A DNA stretch of 36,994 nucleotides from contig SVDS01000039.1 in NCBI GenBank assembly GCA_015057715.1, forward strand, positions 1 through 36,994. The letters are read 5' to 3'. Every line of letters begins with the position of its first letter. The stretch's first letter is position 1. Shown here piece after piece: positions 22,964 to 31,839 of this stretch. Below the pieces are notes generated by a model. It was not told where the DNA came from, ran no database searches, and saw nothing but the letters and a program-made list of their open reading frames with translations. The stretch is from Paenibacillaceae bacterium (lineage in GTDB: Bacteria; Bacillota; Clostridia; Lachnospirales; Lachnospiraceae). Position numbers and translations under genes: made by a program.

Positions 22964-23004
22964 AAAAAACCCCGGAGTGTCAATATGATGCTACGGGGTT
23001 TTTT
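22964..23004 (+). terminator. Rho-independent terminator after folT
   Basis: AAAAAACCCCG (22964-22974) pairs with CGGGGTTTTTT (22994-23004). Confidence 0.88.
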
Positions 23005-23072
23005 GCAGTTAAAAAAATGTCATATTTTGTAACCTGAATCATGCACATGGACAGAAGCATTCGTAAAATACA

Positions 23073-23101
23073 TAGACATAAGACCAATTTCGTAATATAA
23101 T
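23073..23101 (+). promoter_or_regulatory. sigma-A-type promoter of the Mrp gene
   Basis: TAGACA (23073-23078), 17-nt spacer, TATAAT (23096-23101), 48 nt before the ATG. Confidence 0.7.
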
Positions 23102-23148
23102 CTTAGGTATATGTCTGTAAATAACAGTTTTAACAGGAGGAATGAATC

Positions 23149-23985
23149 ATGAGTGAGAGTTGTACTCATAATTGCAATACTTGCGGTGAAAGCTGCGGGA
23201 GCAGGGAAGAGGCCCAGACTAGTTTCTTAGAGCCGCTTAATCCTTCCAGCATAGTAAAAAAGGTAATTGGAGTTGTAAGCGGAAAGGGCGGCGTGGGAAA
23301 ATCGCTGGTAACTTCCATGATGGCGGTAAGCATGAGTGGAAAGGGATATAAAACGGCGATCCTGGATGCGGATATTACAGGACCTTCCATACCGAAGGCA
23401 TTCGGTTTATCAGATAACGGTGTTGGAATGACACCAAACGGACTGATGATCCCTGCTGTCAGCGCAACAGGAATCGAAGTCATGTCAGCGAATTTAATTC
23501 TGGACCAGGAGACGGATCCGGTCATCTGGAGAGGACCGGTCATAGCAGGTGCAGTAAAACAGTTCTGGCAGGAAACTCTTTGGGAAAATGTGGATTATAT
23601 GTTTGTGGATATGCCTCCGGGAACCGGCGATGTACCACTGACCGTCTTCCAGTCACTGCCTCTCGATGGAATTATTATTGTAACCTCTCCCCAGGAACTG
23701 GTTTCCATGATTGTTGGAAAAGCAGTGAATATGGCGAAGAAGATGAATATTCCCATTCTTGGGCTTGTGGAAAATATGAGTTACTTAAGCTGTCCTGACT
23801 GCGGAAAGCAGATTGCTGTATTTGGTGAAAGCCATATCGATGAGGTGGCTGAAAATTACGGTGTCAAAGTACTTGCCAGAATCCCAATTGATCCTAAGAT
23901 TGCTGCTTCAGTGGATGCAGGAACCGTAGAGTATTTAGAGGCGCCATGGCTGAAAGAAGCGGTTGACGCAGCAGAGGCGGTTTAA
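23149..23985 (+). CDS. Mrp/NBP35 (ApbC)-family FeS carrier ATPase
   Basis: 278 aa. An N-terminal cysteine cluster (CTHNCNTCGESC) is followed by a deviant Walker A 'VVSGKGGVGKS', 'LDADITGPSIP', 'VDMPPGTGDVPLTV' and 'ENMSYLSCPDCGKQ', whose CxxC holds the bridging [4Fe-4S] cluster at the dimer interface. These are the marks of the scaffold/carrier P-loop NTPases that load FeS clusters onto target proteins in the cytosol. The N-terminal cysteine patch resembles NBP35. AGGAGG precedes the ATG. It lies 26 nt before the alarmone synthetase gene and is likely co-transcribed. Confidence 0.93.
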   Translation: MSESCTHNCNTCGESCGSREEAQTSFLEPLNPSSIVKKVIGVVSGKGGVGKSLVTSMMAVSMSGKGYKTAILDADITGPSIPKAFGLSDNGVGMTPNGLMIPAVSATGIEVMSANLILDQETDPVIWRGPVIAGAVKQFWQETLWENVDYMFVDMPPGTGDVPLTVFQSLPLDGIIIVTSPQELVSMIVGKAVNMAKKMNIPILGLVENMSYLSCPDCGKQIAVFGESHIDEVAENYGVKVLARIPIDPKIAASVDAGTVEYLEAPWLKEAVDAAEAV

Positions 23986-24011
23986 CCGGAACTGCTTTTT
24001 GAGGTATAAGA

Positions 24012-24722
24012 ATGAATATTAATATGAACCCTAACAGTGAGCTGAATCAGTCGATTGTAAAAGTTCCCAATCTGGTTTCAGTTCCAGACCCCCTGATGAA
24101 GCAGGCGTATCAGTTCCAGGAAGCAATGATGATGTATACCTGTGCCATTCGTGAGGTTAAGACAAAGCTGGAAGTACTAAACGATGAACTGTCGGTTCGT
24201 AACTCCAGAAATCCCATTGAACTGGTAAAATCCAGAGTAAAAAAGCCGGTTAGTATTGTTGAAAAGTTAAAGCGCAGAGACCTTCCTGTCTCTTTGGAAT
24301 CCATGATGGAAAACTTAGATGATGTGGCTGGTATCCGAGTCATCTGTTCCTTTTTAGACGATATTTATGCAGTGGCCGATATGCTTGCAAGACAGGATGA
24401 TGTCCATATCATTGCGATAAAAGATTATATCAGTCAGCCTAAAGTCAATGGATACCGCAGTTACCATATGATCATTGAAATTCCTGTATTTTTTTCAGAT
24501 CAGAAAAAATGGATGCGGGTAGAAGTTCAGATTCGTACCATGGCGATGGATTTTTGGGCCAGTCTGGATCATCAGCTGAAATACAAAAAGGAAATGCAGG
24601 AATATTCCCAGGAGATCAGTGATGAGCTGCGGGAATGTGCAGATGTAATCGCCCAGACCGATGAGAAGATGCTTAATATCAGAAAGCGGATTGAGGAACA
24701 GGGAATTGCTGTTACGAAATAA
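24012..24722 (+). CDS. GTP pyrophosphokinase family, small alarmone synthetase
   Basis: 236 aa. It contains only the RelA/SpoT synthetase fold, without hydrolase or regulatory domains. Seen are 'PVSIVEKLKRRDLP', 'DDVAGIRVICSFLDDIYAVA', 'KDYISQPKVNGYRSYHMII' (GTP-binding loop) and 'VEVQIRTMAMDFWASLDHQLKYK', with Glu and Gln of the EVQIRT motif as catalytic and metal residues. It would make (p)ppGpp in response to stress, like YjbM/YwaC. The N-terminal 45 residues are predicted helical. It shares the Mrp transcript and ends at a very stable terminator. Confidence 0.92.
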   Translation: MNINMNPNSELNQSIVKVPNLVSVPDPLMKQAYQFQEAMMMYTCAIREVKTKLEVLNDELSVRNSRNPIELVKSRVKKPVSIVEKLKRRDLPVSLESMMENLDDVAGIRVICSFLDDIYAVADMLARQDDVHIIAIKDYISQPKVNGYRSYHMIIEIPVFFSDQKKWMRVEVQIRTMAMDFWASLDHQLKYKKEMQEYSQEISDELRECADVIAQTDEKMLNIRKRIEEQGIAVTK

Positions 24723-24734
24723 TTGGTTTAAAGA

Positions 24735-24793
24735 AAATAAGGGTCAGGCTGTTACGATTAATCTTCTTCGTAACAGCCTGACCCTTATTTTTA
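24735..24793. terminator. 23-bp perfect-stem bidirectional terminator
   Basis: Arms at 24735-24757 and 24768-24790 are exact complements (AAATAAGGGTCAGG... and its reverse), 10-nt loop, with A and T tracts at the ends. It ends both the alarmone synthetase transcript and the converging histidine kinase transcript, whose stop codon lies within it. Confidence 0.9.
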
Positions 24794-26047
24794 TTGAATA
24801 TGAGAGATGACTGGTAATGTAACGGTAAATCTTGTTCCGGTGTCTGCACTGCTGGCAACACTTATTTTCCCTTTGTGCCGGTCCACAATTGTTTTTGCAA
24901 TAGAAAGTCCCAGACCATAGCCCCCTTCTGTGTGGACTCTGGATTTATCAGTTCTGTAAAACCGTTCAAATATGTGTGCTTGTTCGGTTGGTGATATGAC
25001 TTCTCCCGTATTGATAATTGTGAGGACTCCGTGACCGGCCTGTTTTTTAAGAAAAACGGATACAGATCCATTGGTTCCGGCATACTTGCAGGCATTATCC
25101 AGAAGAATGGTAATTAACTGTTTTAACTGGGTTTCCATTCCTTCTATAAAAATATCAGTCTGTATGTCATTATCCAGATTAACCTTGCTTTCAAAAGCAA
25201 CCGATTCAAAGAGTAACACACCATTTAAAACCAGTTCACTGAAATCAAGAGGTAGCTTTGAGATCCGGACTGCCTCTACGGATTCCGTATCCGAGCGGGC
25301 AAGGAAAAGAAGTTCTTCCACCAGCTGTTTCATCCGGTCCGCTTCCTCCTTTGTATTCATCAGCCATTTTTCCTGCTCTTTGATGGTGCGTTCTTTATGG
25401 GTAGAGAGTATCTGTAAATTTGCCAGTATCACAGTAAGAGGAGTTTTTAGTTCGTGAGATGCATCGGCTATAAACTGATTTTGCTGATCCCAGGCTTTTT
25501 TTACAGGCTTTAAAGCCAGATGAGAAAGAAACAGGCTTAAAATGAAAAATAATATGATAGTTGTAAGGAAGACCAGAATGCAGTTAACCAGTAAAACCTC
25601 CAAGGCGTCCCGTTCATAGCTCTGATCTGCAAATCCGATTTCCGTTCCGTTCCTTCCAGGCATTTTCATATATCGGAGGGAGTAATCTTTTAAAACCCCT
25701 TCCGTACTGTCTGTTTCATTGACCAGCTTTATTAAGGATGAACCTAATTCATCAGATACTGTAATATTATTTTCCACAATTTTTTCAATGGTATTATCGG
25801 ATTTCAGTGTGATTACAAATGTGGGAATGAGAGGAACCGGATTTTTTCTGGGCCTCCGGCCAAATTCCACCTTGTCTGGCGGGGGTTTAAATCGTTCATG
25901 ACTCAGGGACTGGATGAGAGCCATGGAGGTATCTCTCATGATCCGTTTCCGGTTTGAGACGTAAAATGTACCCATCACTACGGCAAGTATACTGATAACA
26001 AAGCACATATTAGTGAGTATAAACTTGATTCTTAACTTCTTAATCAT
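24791..26047 (-). CDS. membrane sensor histidine kinase
   Basis: 418 aa. Two membrane segments (about 8-28 and 150-175) flank a small extracellular sensor of about 120 residues with a proline-rich start (FKPPPDKVEFGRRP). The phosphoacceptor H-box is 'FIADASHELKTPLTVILANL', the N-box is 'LITILLDNACKYAG' and the G-box is 'GYGLGLSIAKTIVDRHKG'. The start overlaps the response regulator stop by 4 nt. It lies divergent to an SLH/MacAB-like export operon, so it most likely detects a cell-envelope signal or toxic peptide and controls that operon. Confidence 0.93.
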   Translation of the reverse strand: MIKKLRIKFILTNMCFVISILAVVMGTFYVSNRKRIMRDTSMALIQSLSHERFKPPPDKVEFGRRPRKNPVPLIPTFVITLKSDNTIEKIVENNITVSDELGSSLIKLVNETDSTEGVLKDYSLRYMKMPGRNGTEIGFADQSYERDALEVLLVNCILVFLTTIILFFILSLFLSHLALKPVKKAWDQQNQFIADASHELKTPLTVILANLQILSTHKERTIKEQEKWLMNTKEEADRMKQLVEELLFLARSDTESVEAVRISKLPLDFSELVLNGVLLFESVAFESKVNLDNDIQTDIFIEGMETQLKQLITILLDNACKYAGTNGSVSVFLKKQAGHGVLTIINTGEVISPTEQAHIFERFYRTDKSRVHTEGGYGLGLSIAKTIVDRHKGKISVASSADTGTRFTVTLPVISHIQ

Positions 26048-26718
26048 TTGGATTCCTCCAGGCGGTATCCTACTTTTCGTACAGTGGTAATCTCTGCTTT
26101 AGAACCAAGAAAATGGAACTTTTTACGTAGAAATGAGATATAAGCTTCTACGTTATTATCCTCCGCATCAGAGTCAGATCCCCATACCCGGTTGATTAAA
26201 GTATCCTTTGATATAATTTTTCCGATATTGCTCATAAGGATTCTTAACACTTCGAATTCTTTATAGCCCAGATGAATGGATTTTGTTTTACACCACAAAT
26301 CATTGGTTGACAGATTTAATCTTAGATCTCCAAACACCATTTCTTCTACAATTACCTCTCCCTGTCTGCGGGAAAGCGCCCGGATACGTGCCAGAAGTTC
26401 TTCTGGAACAAATGGTTTTGTCATATAATCATCGGCACCTTTATCCAGTCCGGTTACTTTATCACTTACGTTGTCACGGGCTGTAAGCATTAGGATGGGA
26501 GTCTGTATTTTGGCTTCCCGTAGTTTCTCAACAATCTGAAAACCATTCTCACCAGGGAGCATCACATCCAGAATAATCACATCATATTCTCCTGACAGAC
26601 CGCAGTATAAACCATCTTTACCGTTAAAAACCAGATCAGTCTGATAATGCTGTTCCTTCATAATCTGTCCTATGGCTTCGGCCAGTCTGACTTCATCTTC
26701 CACAATTAACAGCTTCAT
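26044..26718 (-). CDS. OmpR-family response regulator
   Basis: 224 aa. The receiver domain has acidic pocket EDE near residue 7, phosphoacceptor Asp in 'VIILDVMLPGENG', Thr in LMLTARD and Lys in MTKPF. The C-terminal winged helix ends 'AEDNNVEAYISFLRKKFHF..TTVRKVGYRLEE'. AAGGAG precedes the ATG. It has its own promoter facing away from the efflux operon. The direct repeats at 26846-26885 are its likely binding site. Confidence 0.94.
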   Translation of the reverse strand: MKLLIVEDEVRLAEAIGQIMKEQHYQTDLVFNGKDGLYCGLSGEYDVIILDVMLPGENGFQIVEKLREAKIQTPILMLTARDNVSDKVTGLDKGADDYMTKPFVPEELLARIRALSRRQGEVIVEEMVFGDLRLNLSTNDLWCKTKSIHLGYKEFEVLRILMSNIGKIISKDTLINRVWGSDSDAEDNNVEAYISFLRKKFHFLGSKAEITTVRKVGYRLEESK

Positions 26719-26743
26719 TGTTAAGTTCTCCTTTGCTTTATTT

Positions 26744-26772
26744 ATTATAGCCTTAAAAATTCATTTAAGCAA
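26744..26772 (-). promoter_or_regulatory. promoter of the response regulator/kinase operon
   Basis: On the minus strand TTGCTT (26772-26767), 17-nt spacer, TATAAT (26749-26744), about 25 nt before the regulator start. Confidence 0.75.
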
Positions 26773-26845
26773 TCAAATGCCTGTTTTTCATTATAAGGGT
26801 ACTGCCTTAAAATAAGCTGAAATGCTAAAAACAGACAGTTCCTAA

Positions 26846-26885
26846 TTTCAGGTTAATTTCAGTTTACCATCACAAAGCCATCACA
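26846..26885 (+). repeat. four half-sites at 11-nt phase: likely response-regulator operator
   Basis: TTTCAG at 26846 and 26857, then CATCACA at 26868 and 26879, all spaced exactly 11 nt. Such direct repeats at helical pitch are typical for OmpR/PhoB-type dimers. They end about 10 nt before TAAGAT (26895-26900), a candidate -10 box of the SLH/efflux operon. Confidence 0.7.
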
Positions 26886-26935
26886 TCGATTTGTTAAGAT
26901 ATTAAGAAATCTTATTGAGGAGAGGAGAAACTTAA

Positions 26936-28027
26936 ATGAATGCACGAAGAGCGGCGGCTTCACTTGCAGTAGTTTTAGCTGCAACGGCGGTTACACCGAT
27001 GAGAGCAGAGGCATCAGCCAATTTTGATTTAAGAAAAAAAGTCATCGGTATATCAGGTATTATGAATACAACTAATACCGCTATGTCTGTCACACGCGGA
27101 GAATATGCCGCCATGCTGGTAAATGCTTCTTCTTACCGAAGCACAGTAAGCAGTATAAGCAATACTTCTGTATTTGCGGATGTGCCAAGAGACAATGAAT
27201 ATTCGGCTCAGATCAGGATTGCGGCAGAGCAGGGGTGGATGAGTGGTTATCTGGGAGGCGTTTTTAAACCAGATGATTACATAACACTTCAGGATGCAGT
27301 AAAAGGGGTTCTGGCATTATTGGGATATAAGAATTCTGATTTCACAGGTGACCAGACAGGATCCAGACTTTCCAAATACCATTTCCTTGAACTGGATGAA
27401 AATATTAACAAGGAAGCCCTGGAAGTAATGAATAAGGATGACTGCATCAATCTGTTTTATAATCTGCTGAAAACAAATAATACTTCCGGCAGCATGTATG
27501 GAAAGATTTTAGATTGTGAACTGACCGAGGATGGTGAGATCAATCCGTTTACTATGGTGGATAACAGCCTGAAGGGACCGAAAGTCGTTAGAAGCAAGAG
27601 CAGTCTGAACAATTATCTGCCCTTTAAACTCAAAGATGCCAATGTGTATCTGGATGGGGAGGCAGTGTCCAACTCCAGTGATGCGATTACTGTGGCACTG
27701 GAAAGCTCTGATGGAGTACTGGTTTATTATCATTCACTGTCCAAAACAGCATGGCTTTATACGGTTGGAACGGAAAATGAAAGCGGGCGGTCCGCGGCAT
27801 TTGGTGAAATTACAAACATAATTTATAATTCCACGGATTTAATGAATCCAAGTGCCATCATTCTGGATGATGGAAATACCTATACTCTTACCAGCACCGA
27901 GATGCAGTTTGCATTTTCTTCTTATGGGGATTTGAGAGTCGGAGATACCGTAAATCTTGTTTATACACTTTCCACCAATAGCAACGGAGATGAAACAAGG
28001 ACTGTCATTGATTATATAGAAGATTAG
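26936..28027 (+). CDS. secreted S-layer-homology (SLH) domain protein
   Basis: 363 aa. It has a signal peptide of about 26 residues (RRAAASLAVVLAATAVTPMRAEA). A single clear SLH unit follows at about 75-130 (FADVPRDNEYSAQIRIAAEQGWMSGY...FKPDDYITLQDAVKGVLALLGY), with a weaker one before it (SVTRGEYAAMLVNAS). The rest is beta-rich without a known family (LKDANVYLDGEAVSNSSD, 'IILDDGNTYTLTSTEMQF'). It should sit on the outer cell wall. GAGGAG precedes the ATG. It is the first gene of the export operon, 14 nt before the HlyD-like gene, so it may be an envelope partner of the exporter. Function unknown. Confidence 0.82.
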   Translation: MNARRAAASLAVVLAATAVTPMRAEASANFDLRKKVIGISGIMNTTNTAMSVTRGEYAAMLVNASSYRSTVSSISNTSVFADVPRDNEYSAQIRIAAEQGWMSGYLGGVFKPDDYITLQDAVKGVLALLGYKNSDFTGDQTGSRLSKYHFLELDENINKEALEVMNKDDCINLFYNLLKTNNTSGSMYGKILDCELTEDGEINPFTMVDNSLKGPKVVRSKSSLNNYLPFKLKDANVYLDGEAVSNSSDAITVALESSDGVLVYYHSLSKTAWLYTVGTENESGRSAAFGEITNIIYNSTDLMNPSAIILDDGNTYTLTSTEMQFAFSSYGDLRVGDTVNLVYTLSTNSNGDETRTVIDYIED

Positions 28028-28041
28028 CGGGAGAGGCCGGA

Positions 28042-29823
28042 ATGAAAAAAATCATCCAGAAAATTTTAAAAAGTGATCAGAAAAAAAGTAATGGAAAGCG
28101 GAAAAAGGTTTTCATCCTTGTGCTCCTGATCCTTATTGCATTTGCAGGGATTTTTTTTGCTTTTTCATATAAAAAGAGTAAGGAAGCAAATACCCAGGCA
28201 AAAAAAATCAAAACTGCTGTTGTAACAAAAAGAGACATCTCATCAAAATTATCTTCTTCCGGAACTATTTCTCCCAAGAATACCTATGATATCACTTCAC
28301 TGGCGGAAGGAGAGGTGACGGAAGCCAACTTTGAAGAGGGTGATGAAGTGGAAAAGGGTCAGGTACTATACCGGATTGACAGCTCTTCTGCGGAAACCCA
28401 GCTGACCTCAGCCAACAATTCTCTTGAACGGGCACAGGAAAGTTATCAGGTGGCATTGGATAATTATAATGATGCTTTAAAGGATTACAGCCAAAATACA
28501 TATAAATCTACGGAAACTGGTTATATCAGCTCTTTATCCATAAAAGAAGGAGATAAAATCAGTGATAAAACGGAAATAGCCTCTATTGTTGATGACAGCA
28601 TAATGAAAATCAAGCTTCCCTTTCTCTCTGGTGAGGCGGCCCAGATACCGGCTGGAACCCCAGCTGTTTTAACTCTTTCGGATACAGGCGAGCAGGTAAA
28701 TGGAACGGTTGTTTCTGTGGGAAATATGGATGTAACGCTGACTGGAGGCAGGATTGTCCGCTATGTCACCATGGAAGTACAAAATCCCGGAGGTCTGACA
28801 AAGGATATATCTGCTACGGCAACAGCGGGAGGTTTTGTATGCACCATGGAGGGGACATTTGAAGCAAAACTTGAGACCACTATGAAAGCGGATCTTCCGT
28901 CAGGAGTTGAGGTCAGTGCATTGCTTGTGCATGAGGGTGACTACGTGACCAAAGGAACTCCTGTTTTTACCATAGAAAGCAAAAGTGCTGCAGCCCTCCT
29001 TCGTACCTATAAGGATGCCCTGGATAAAGCACAATCATCTCTGGAGTCTTCAAAAAATTCTCTGGACAACACCCAGGAAACCTACGACAATTATACGATT
29101 ACTGCGCCCATATCAGGTAAAGTAATCACAAAAAGCATTAAAGTTGGAGATAAGATTACAAAAAGTACCAGCGGCAGCACCACACTTGCAACAATCTATG
29201 ACATGTCCAACTTTACCTTTGAAATGAGCGTGGATGAGCTGGATGTCAAATCAGTGGCAGTTGGGCAGAAAGTGGATATTACTGCTGACGCTGTAAGCGG
29301 AAAGACATTTTCCGGTACAGTGACCAATGTAAGCCTGAAAAGCACCACGACCGATGGAGTAACCAATTATCCGGTTACCATTACGCTAAATGATGGAATG
29401 GATGACCTGCTTCCCGGCATGAATGTGGATGGAGTCATTGTATTAAATGAGGCTTCTGACGTGCTTACCATTCCGGCCGATGCACTGATACGGGGAAATC
29501 ATGTTTATATAAAGGATGATACGGTAAAAGAGGCGAAAGGAGCTGTCCCGGCAGGATTTAAAGAGGTTGAAGTAAAAACAGGATTAATCAATGATGATTA
29601 TGTGGAAATAACTTCGGGCCTTGAAGAAAATCAGGAGGTTTATGTTGCTCAGACAACGGTAAGCAATACCAGCAAAACTACCGGCATACCAGGACAGATG
29701 GGAGGTCCTCCAGGAGGAATGGGCGGTTCCGTAGAACGAACAGGCCGAAGCGGAAATAATAATAACAGAGGTAACGGCGGTAACGGCGGTAACAGTGGAG
29801 GCGGCCAGTCCCGTTCAAAATAA
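28042..29823 (+). CDS. HlyD/MacA-type periplasmic-adaptor-like subunit of an ABC exporter
   Basis: 593 aa. It has an N-terminal membrane anchor (VFILVLLILIAFAGIFFAF), a lipoyl/barrel-sandwich half (SLAEGEVTEANFEEGDEVEKGQVLY), a coiled-coil hairpin (about 115-150), and a second lipoyl-coil stretch (YKDALDKAQSSLESSK, then 'APISGKVITKSIKVGDKI'). Beta-barrel and membrane-proximal domains follow to about 545. The C-terminus is low complexity in Gly, Asn, Arg. The lipoyl/coil module appears partly doubled ('ETGYISSLSIKEGDKI' and the later 'SGKVITKSIKVGDKI'), making it longer than typical YknX/MacA (about 380). With the next two genes it forms a MacAB/YknXYZ-like exporter in a Gram-positive envelope. 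Confidence 0.9.
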   Translation: MKKIIQKILKSDQKKSNGKRKKVFILVLLILIAFAGIFFAFSYKKSKEANTQAKKIKTAVVTKRDISSKLSSSGTISPKNTYDITSLAEGEVTEANFEEGDEVEKGQVLYRIDSSSAETQLTSANNSLERAQESYQVALDNYNDALKDYSQNTYKSTETGYISSLSIKEGDKISDKTEIASIVDDSIMKIKLPFLSGEAAQIPAGTPAVLTLSDTGEQVNGTVVSVGNMDVTLTGGRIVRYVTMEVQNPGGLTKDISATATAGGFVCTMEGTFEAKLETTMKADLPSGVEVSALLVHEGDYVTKGTPVFTIESKSAAALLRTYKDALDKAQSSLESSKNSLDNTQETYDNYTITAPISGKVITKSIKVGDKITKSTSGSTTLATIYDMSNFTFEMSVDELDVKSVAVGQKVDITADAVSGKTFSGTVTNVSLKSTTTDGVTNYPVTITLNDGMDDLLPGMNVDGVIVLNEASDVLTIPADALIRGNHVYIKDDTVKEAKGAVPAGFKEVEVKTGLINDDYVEITSGLEENQEVYVAQTTVSNTSKTTGIPGQMGGPPGGMGGSVERTGRSGNNNNRGNGGNGGNSGGGQSRSK

Positions 29824-29839
29824 TGAGGAGGAATGGAAT

Positions 29840-30547
29840 GTGGCAGAACCCTTGATTGAATTAAAGGAGATCTACAAGGTATATCAGATGGGAGAGGAAG
29901 AGGTACGCGCCAACGACGGAGTGACCATGACCATATATCGAGGAGAATTTGTCGCCATTGTGGGAAAGTCAGGAAGCGGGAAATCCACTCTTATGAATAT
30001 TATAGGCGCCCTGGATGTTCCAAGCGATGGTACATATCTCCTGGGCGGAGAAGATGTGGGAAGTATGACTGACAATCAGCTGGCACAGATACGGAATAAA
30101 ATGATCGGATTTATTTTTCAGCAGTACAATCTGCTTCCCAAATTAAACCTTCTGGAAAATGTGGAGCTGCCGCTACTCTATGCCGGGGCTGGAAATGAGG
30201 AACGTAAAGAGCGTGCCATGGCGTCTTTGGAACGGGTAGGACTGGCAGACAAGTGGAAAAATCTCCCAAACCAGCTATCAGGCGGGCAGCAGCAAAGAGT
30301 GTCCATAGCCAGAGCACTGGCTGGAAATCCCTCTCTGATTCTGGCAGATGAACCGACGGGTGCCCTGGATTCCAAAACCAGCCGGGATGTACTGGATTTC
30401 TTAAAGGAACTAAATGATGAGGGCAATACCATTGTAATAATTACTCATGACAGCAGCATTGCTTTAGAAGCACGGCGGGTGATAAGGGTACACGATGGTA
30501 AGATTAATTTCGATGGAGACGTAAATGAATATTCTGCAATCCTTTAA
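29840..30547 (+). CDS. MacB/YknY-type ABC transporter ATPase
   Basis: 235 aa from GTG 29840, which has AGGAGG 9 nt upstream; the frame opens further up (29795) but inside the previous gene without a site. Walker A is '[12 protein letters not shown]', Q-loop '[12 protein letters not shown]', signature '[15 protein letters not shown]', Walker B '[12 protein letters not shown]' and H-loop 'IVIITHD'. It belongs to the LolD/MacB/FtsE class that drives mechanotransmission instead of direct transport. It overlaps the permease gene by 23 nt. Confidence 0.95.
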   Translation: MAEPLIELKEIYKVYQMGEEEVRANDGVTMTIYRGEFVAIVGKSGSGKSTLMNIIGALDVPSDGTYLLGGEDVGSMTDNQLAQIRNKMIGFIFQQYNLLPKLNLLENVELPLLYAGAGNEERKERAMASLERVGLADKWKNLPNQLSGGQQQRVSIARALAGNPSLILADEPTGALDSKTSRDVLDFLKELNDEGNTIVIITHDSSIALEARRVIRVHDGKINFDGDVNEYSAIL

Positions 30548-31709
30548 AATGGCTCTGAAAAGTATCTGGGGGAATAAGATGCGTTCTTTTCTCACCATGC
30601 TGGGTATTATTATAGGTGTGGCATCGGTGATTATTCTGGTCAGTATTGTAAACGGTCAGATGTCTTATATGAAGGACAGCTTTACCAGTATGGGTACCAA
30701 CCAGATGACGGTCCGCTTAACCAACTTAACAACCAGATATGCAGATGTAGATCAAATGTACCAGTTTTATAACGACAACAGGGATTTATTTTCCCATATG
30801 ACACCAAGCGTATCGGTAAGTGCCAAGTTGAAATATGGAACAGAATCTCTGGAAGATACCACAGTAACAGGAGTCAGTGAAGAGTATTTAGGCATGAAGG
30901 ATCAGACTCTTGATGCAGGACGTTTTATTTCCTATTCTGATATTGCCTCCAGACAGAAGGTGTGTGTGGCAGGATATTACGTTGCCTGGAAATTATATGG
31001 AAGCGTGGATAATGCCATTGATAAAACAATTAAAATGAATGGCAGCGCTTACCGGATTGTGGGAGTTATATCCAGACAGGATGACGATGAGCTGGAAGCG
31101 GGCGGAACGGATGATATTTTGTATCTTCCATACAGCAGCGCTGCAAAAATGAACAATACGGCAAAAATCAGCAACTACGTGTTTGCAACATCAGATACAG
31201 ACTACACGGCAAAAGCCAAAGAGTCTCTGGAAACATTTTTAATGGGAATATATAAAGATGACACTCTGTTCCGCGTTACTGCCATGAGTGAGATGCTGGA
31301 ATCTTTAGATTCCATGATTGCCATGATGTCCATGGTCCTTGGCGGCATTGCCGGAATTTCCCTTCTGGTGGCAGGTGTGGGAGTCATGAATATTATGCTG
31401 GTGTCAGTATCGGAACGAACCAGGGAAATCGGAATCAGGAAGGCTCTGGGAGCAAAAAAGAAACACATCATGCAGCAGTTTGTAATTGAAGCGGCTGTCA
31501 CCAGTTCTCTTGGAGGCGTGGTTGGGATTGTAGTAGGCTCGGCAGCAACCACCCTGGTTGGAGCTGTCATTGGAATCAATGCAACACCTACACCCAGCGC
31601 AGTAATTGTGTCCTTTAGCGTATCGGTGGGAATCGGTCTTTTGTTTGGATACATGCCGGCCAGCCGTGCTGCCAACTTAAGCCCCATTGATGCACTTCGA
31701 AGTGAATAA
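30525..31709 (+). CDS. MacB/FtsX-type ABC transporter permease
   Basis: 394 aa. The first membrane segment is at about 20-42 (SFLTMLGIIIGVASVIILVSI). A large extracytoplasmic MacB_PCD domain covers about 45-255, then there are three more segments: 'MMSMVLGGIAGISLLVAGVGVMNIM', 'SSLGGVVGIVVGSAATTLVG' and 'AVIVSFSVSVGIGLLFGYMP'. 'SERTREIGIRKALGAKKKHI' and 'PASRAANLSPIDALR' are the family's coupling motifs. The start lies within the ATPase gene end, so the two are coupled. Substrate unknown; control by the divergent two-component system is inferred. Confidence 0.94.
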   Translation: MNILQSFKMALKSIWGNKMRSFLTMLGIIIGVASVIILVSIVNGQMSYMKDSFTSMGTNQMTVRLTNLTTRYADVDQMYQFYNDNRDLFSHMTPSVSVSAKLKYGTESLEDTTVTGVSEEYLGMKDQTLDAGRFISYSDIASRQKVCVAGYYVAWKLYGSVDNAIDKTIKMNGSAYRIVGVISRQDDDELEAGGTDDILYLPYSSAAKMNNTAKISNYVFATSDTDYTAKAKESLETFLMGIYKDDTLFRVTAMSEMLESLDSMIAMMSMVLGGIAGISLLVAGVGVMNIMLVSVSERTREIGIRKALGAKKKHIMQQFVIEAAVTSSLGGVVGIVVGSAATTLVGAVIGINATPTPSAVIVSFSVSVGIGLLFGYMPASRAANLSPIDALRSE

Positions 31710-31724
31710 CAAAGGAATAATTTC

Positions 31725-31753
31725 TTGCAAATGTGTCATAGGAGTGATACTAT
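31725..31753 (+). promoter_or_regulatory. candidate promoter upstream of a terminator
   Basis: TTGCAA (31725-31730), 17-nt spacer, TACTAT (31748-31753). A transcript from it would meet the hairpin at 31767-31798 at once. Confidence 0.45.
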
Positions 31754-31766
31754 TTGCATAGGTACC

Positions 31767-31798
31767 AAAGGAGTAGCTCTTTTACGGCTACTCCTTTT
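31767..31798 (+). terminator. terminator of the SLH/efflux operon, or attenuator before the dipeptidase
   Basis: GGAGTAGC (31770-31777) pairs with GCTACTCC (31787-31794), 9-nt loop, AAA before and TTTT after. Confidence 0.8.
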
Positions 31799-31839
31799 CG
31801 GGCGTAAGAGAATCTTTGTGATAGGAAAGGATATAGAAA

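Noticed and set aside
23166-23543. Minus-strand open frames opposite the Mrp gene and similar ones opposite the permease and the Na/Pi transporter
   Set aside because: These follow the codon bias of the true genes and show no motifs or ribosome sites.
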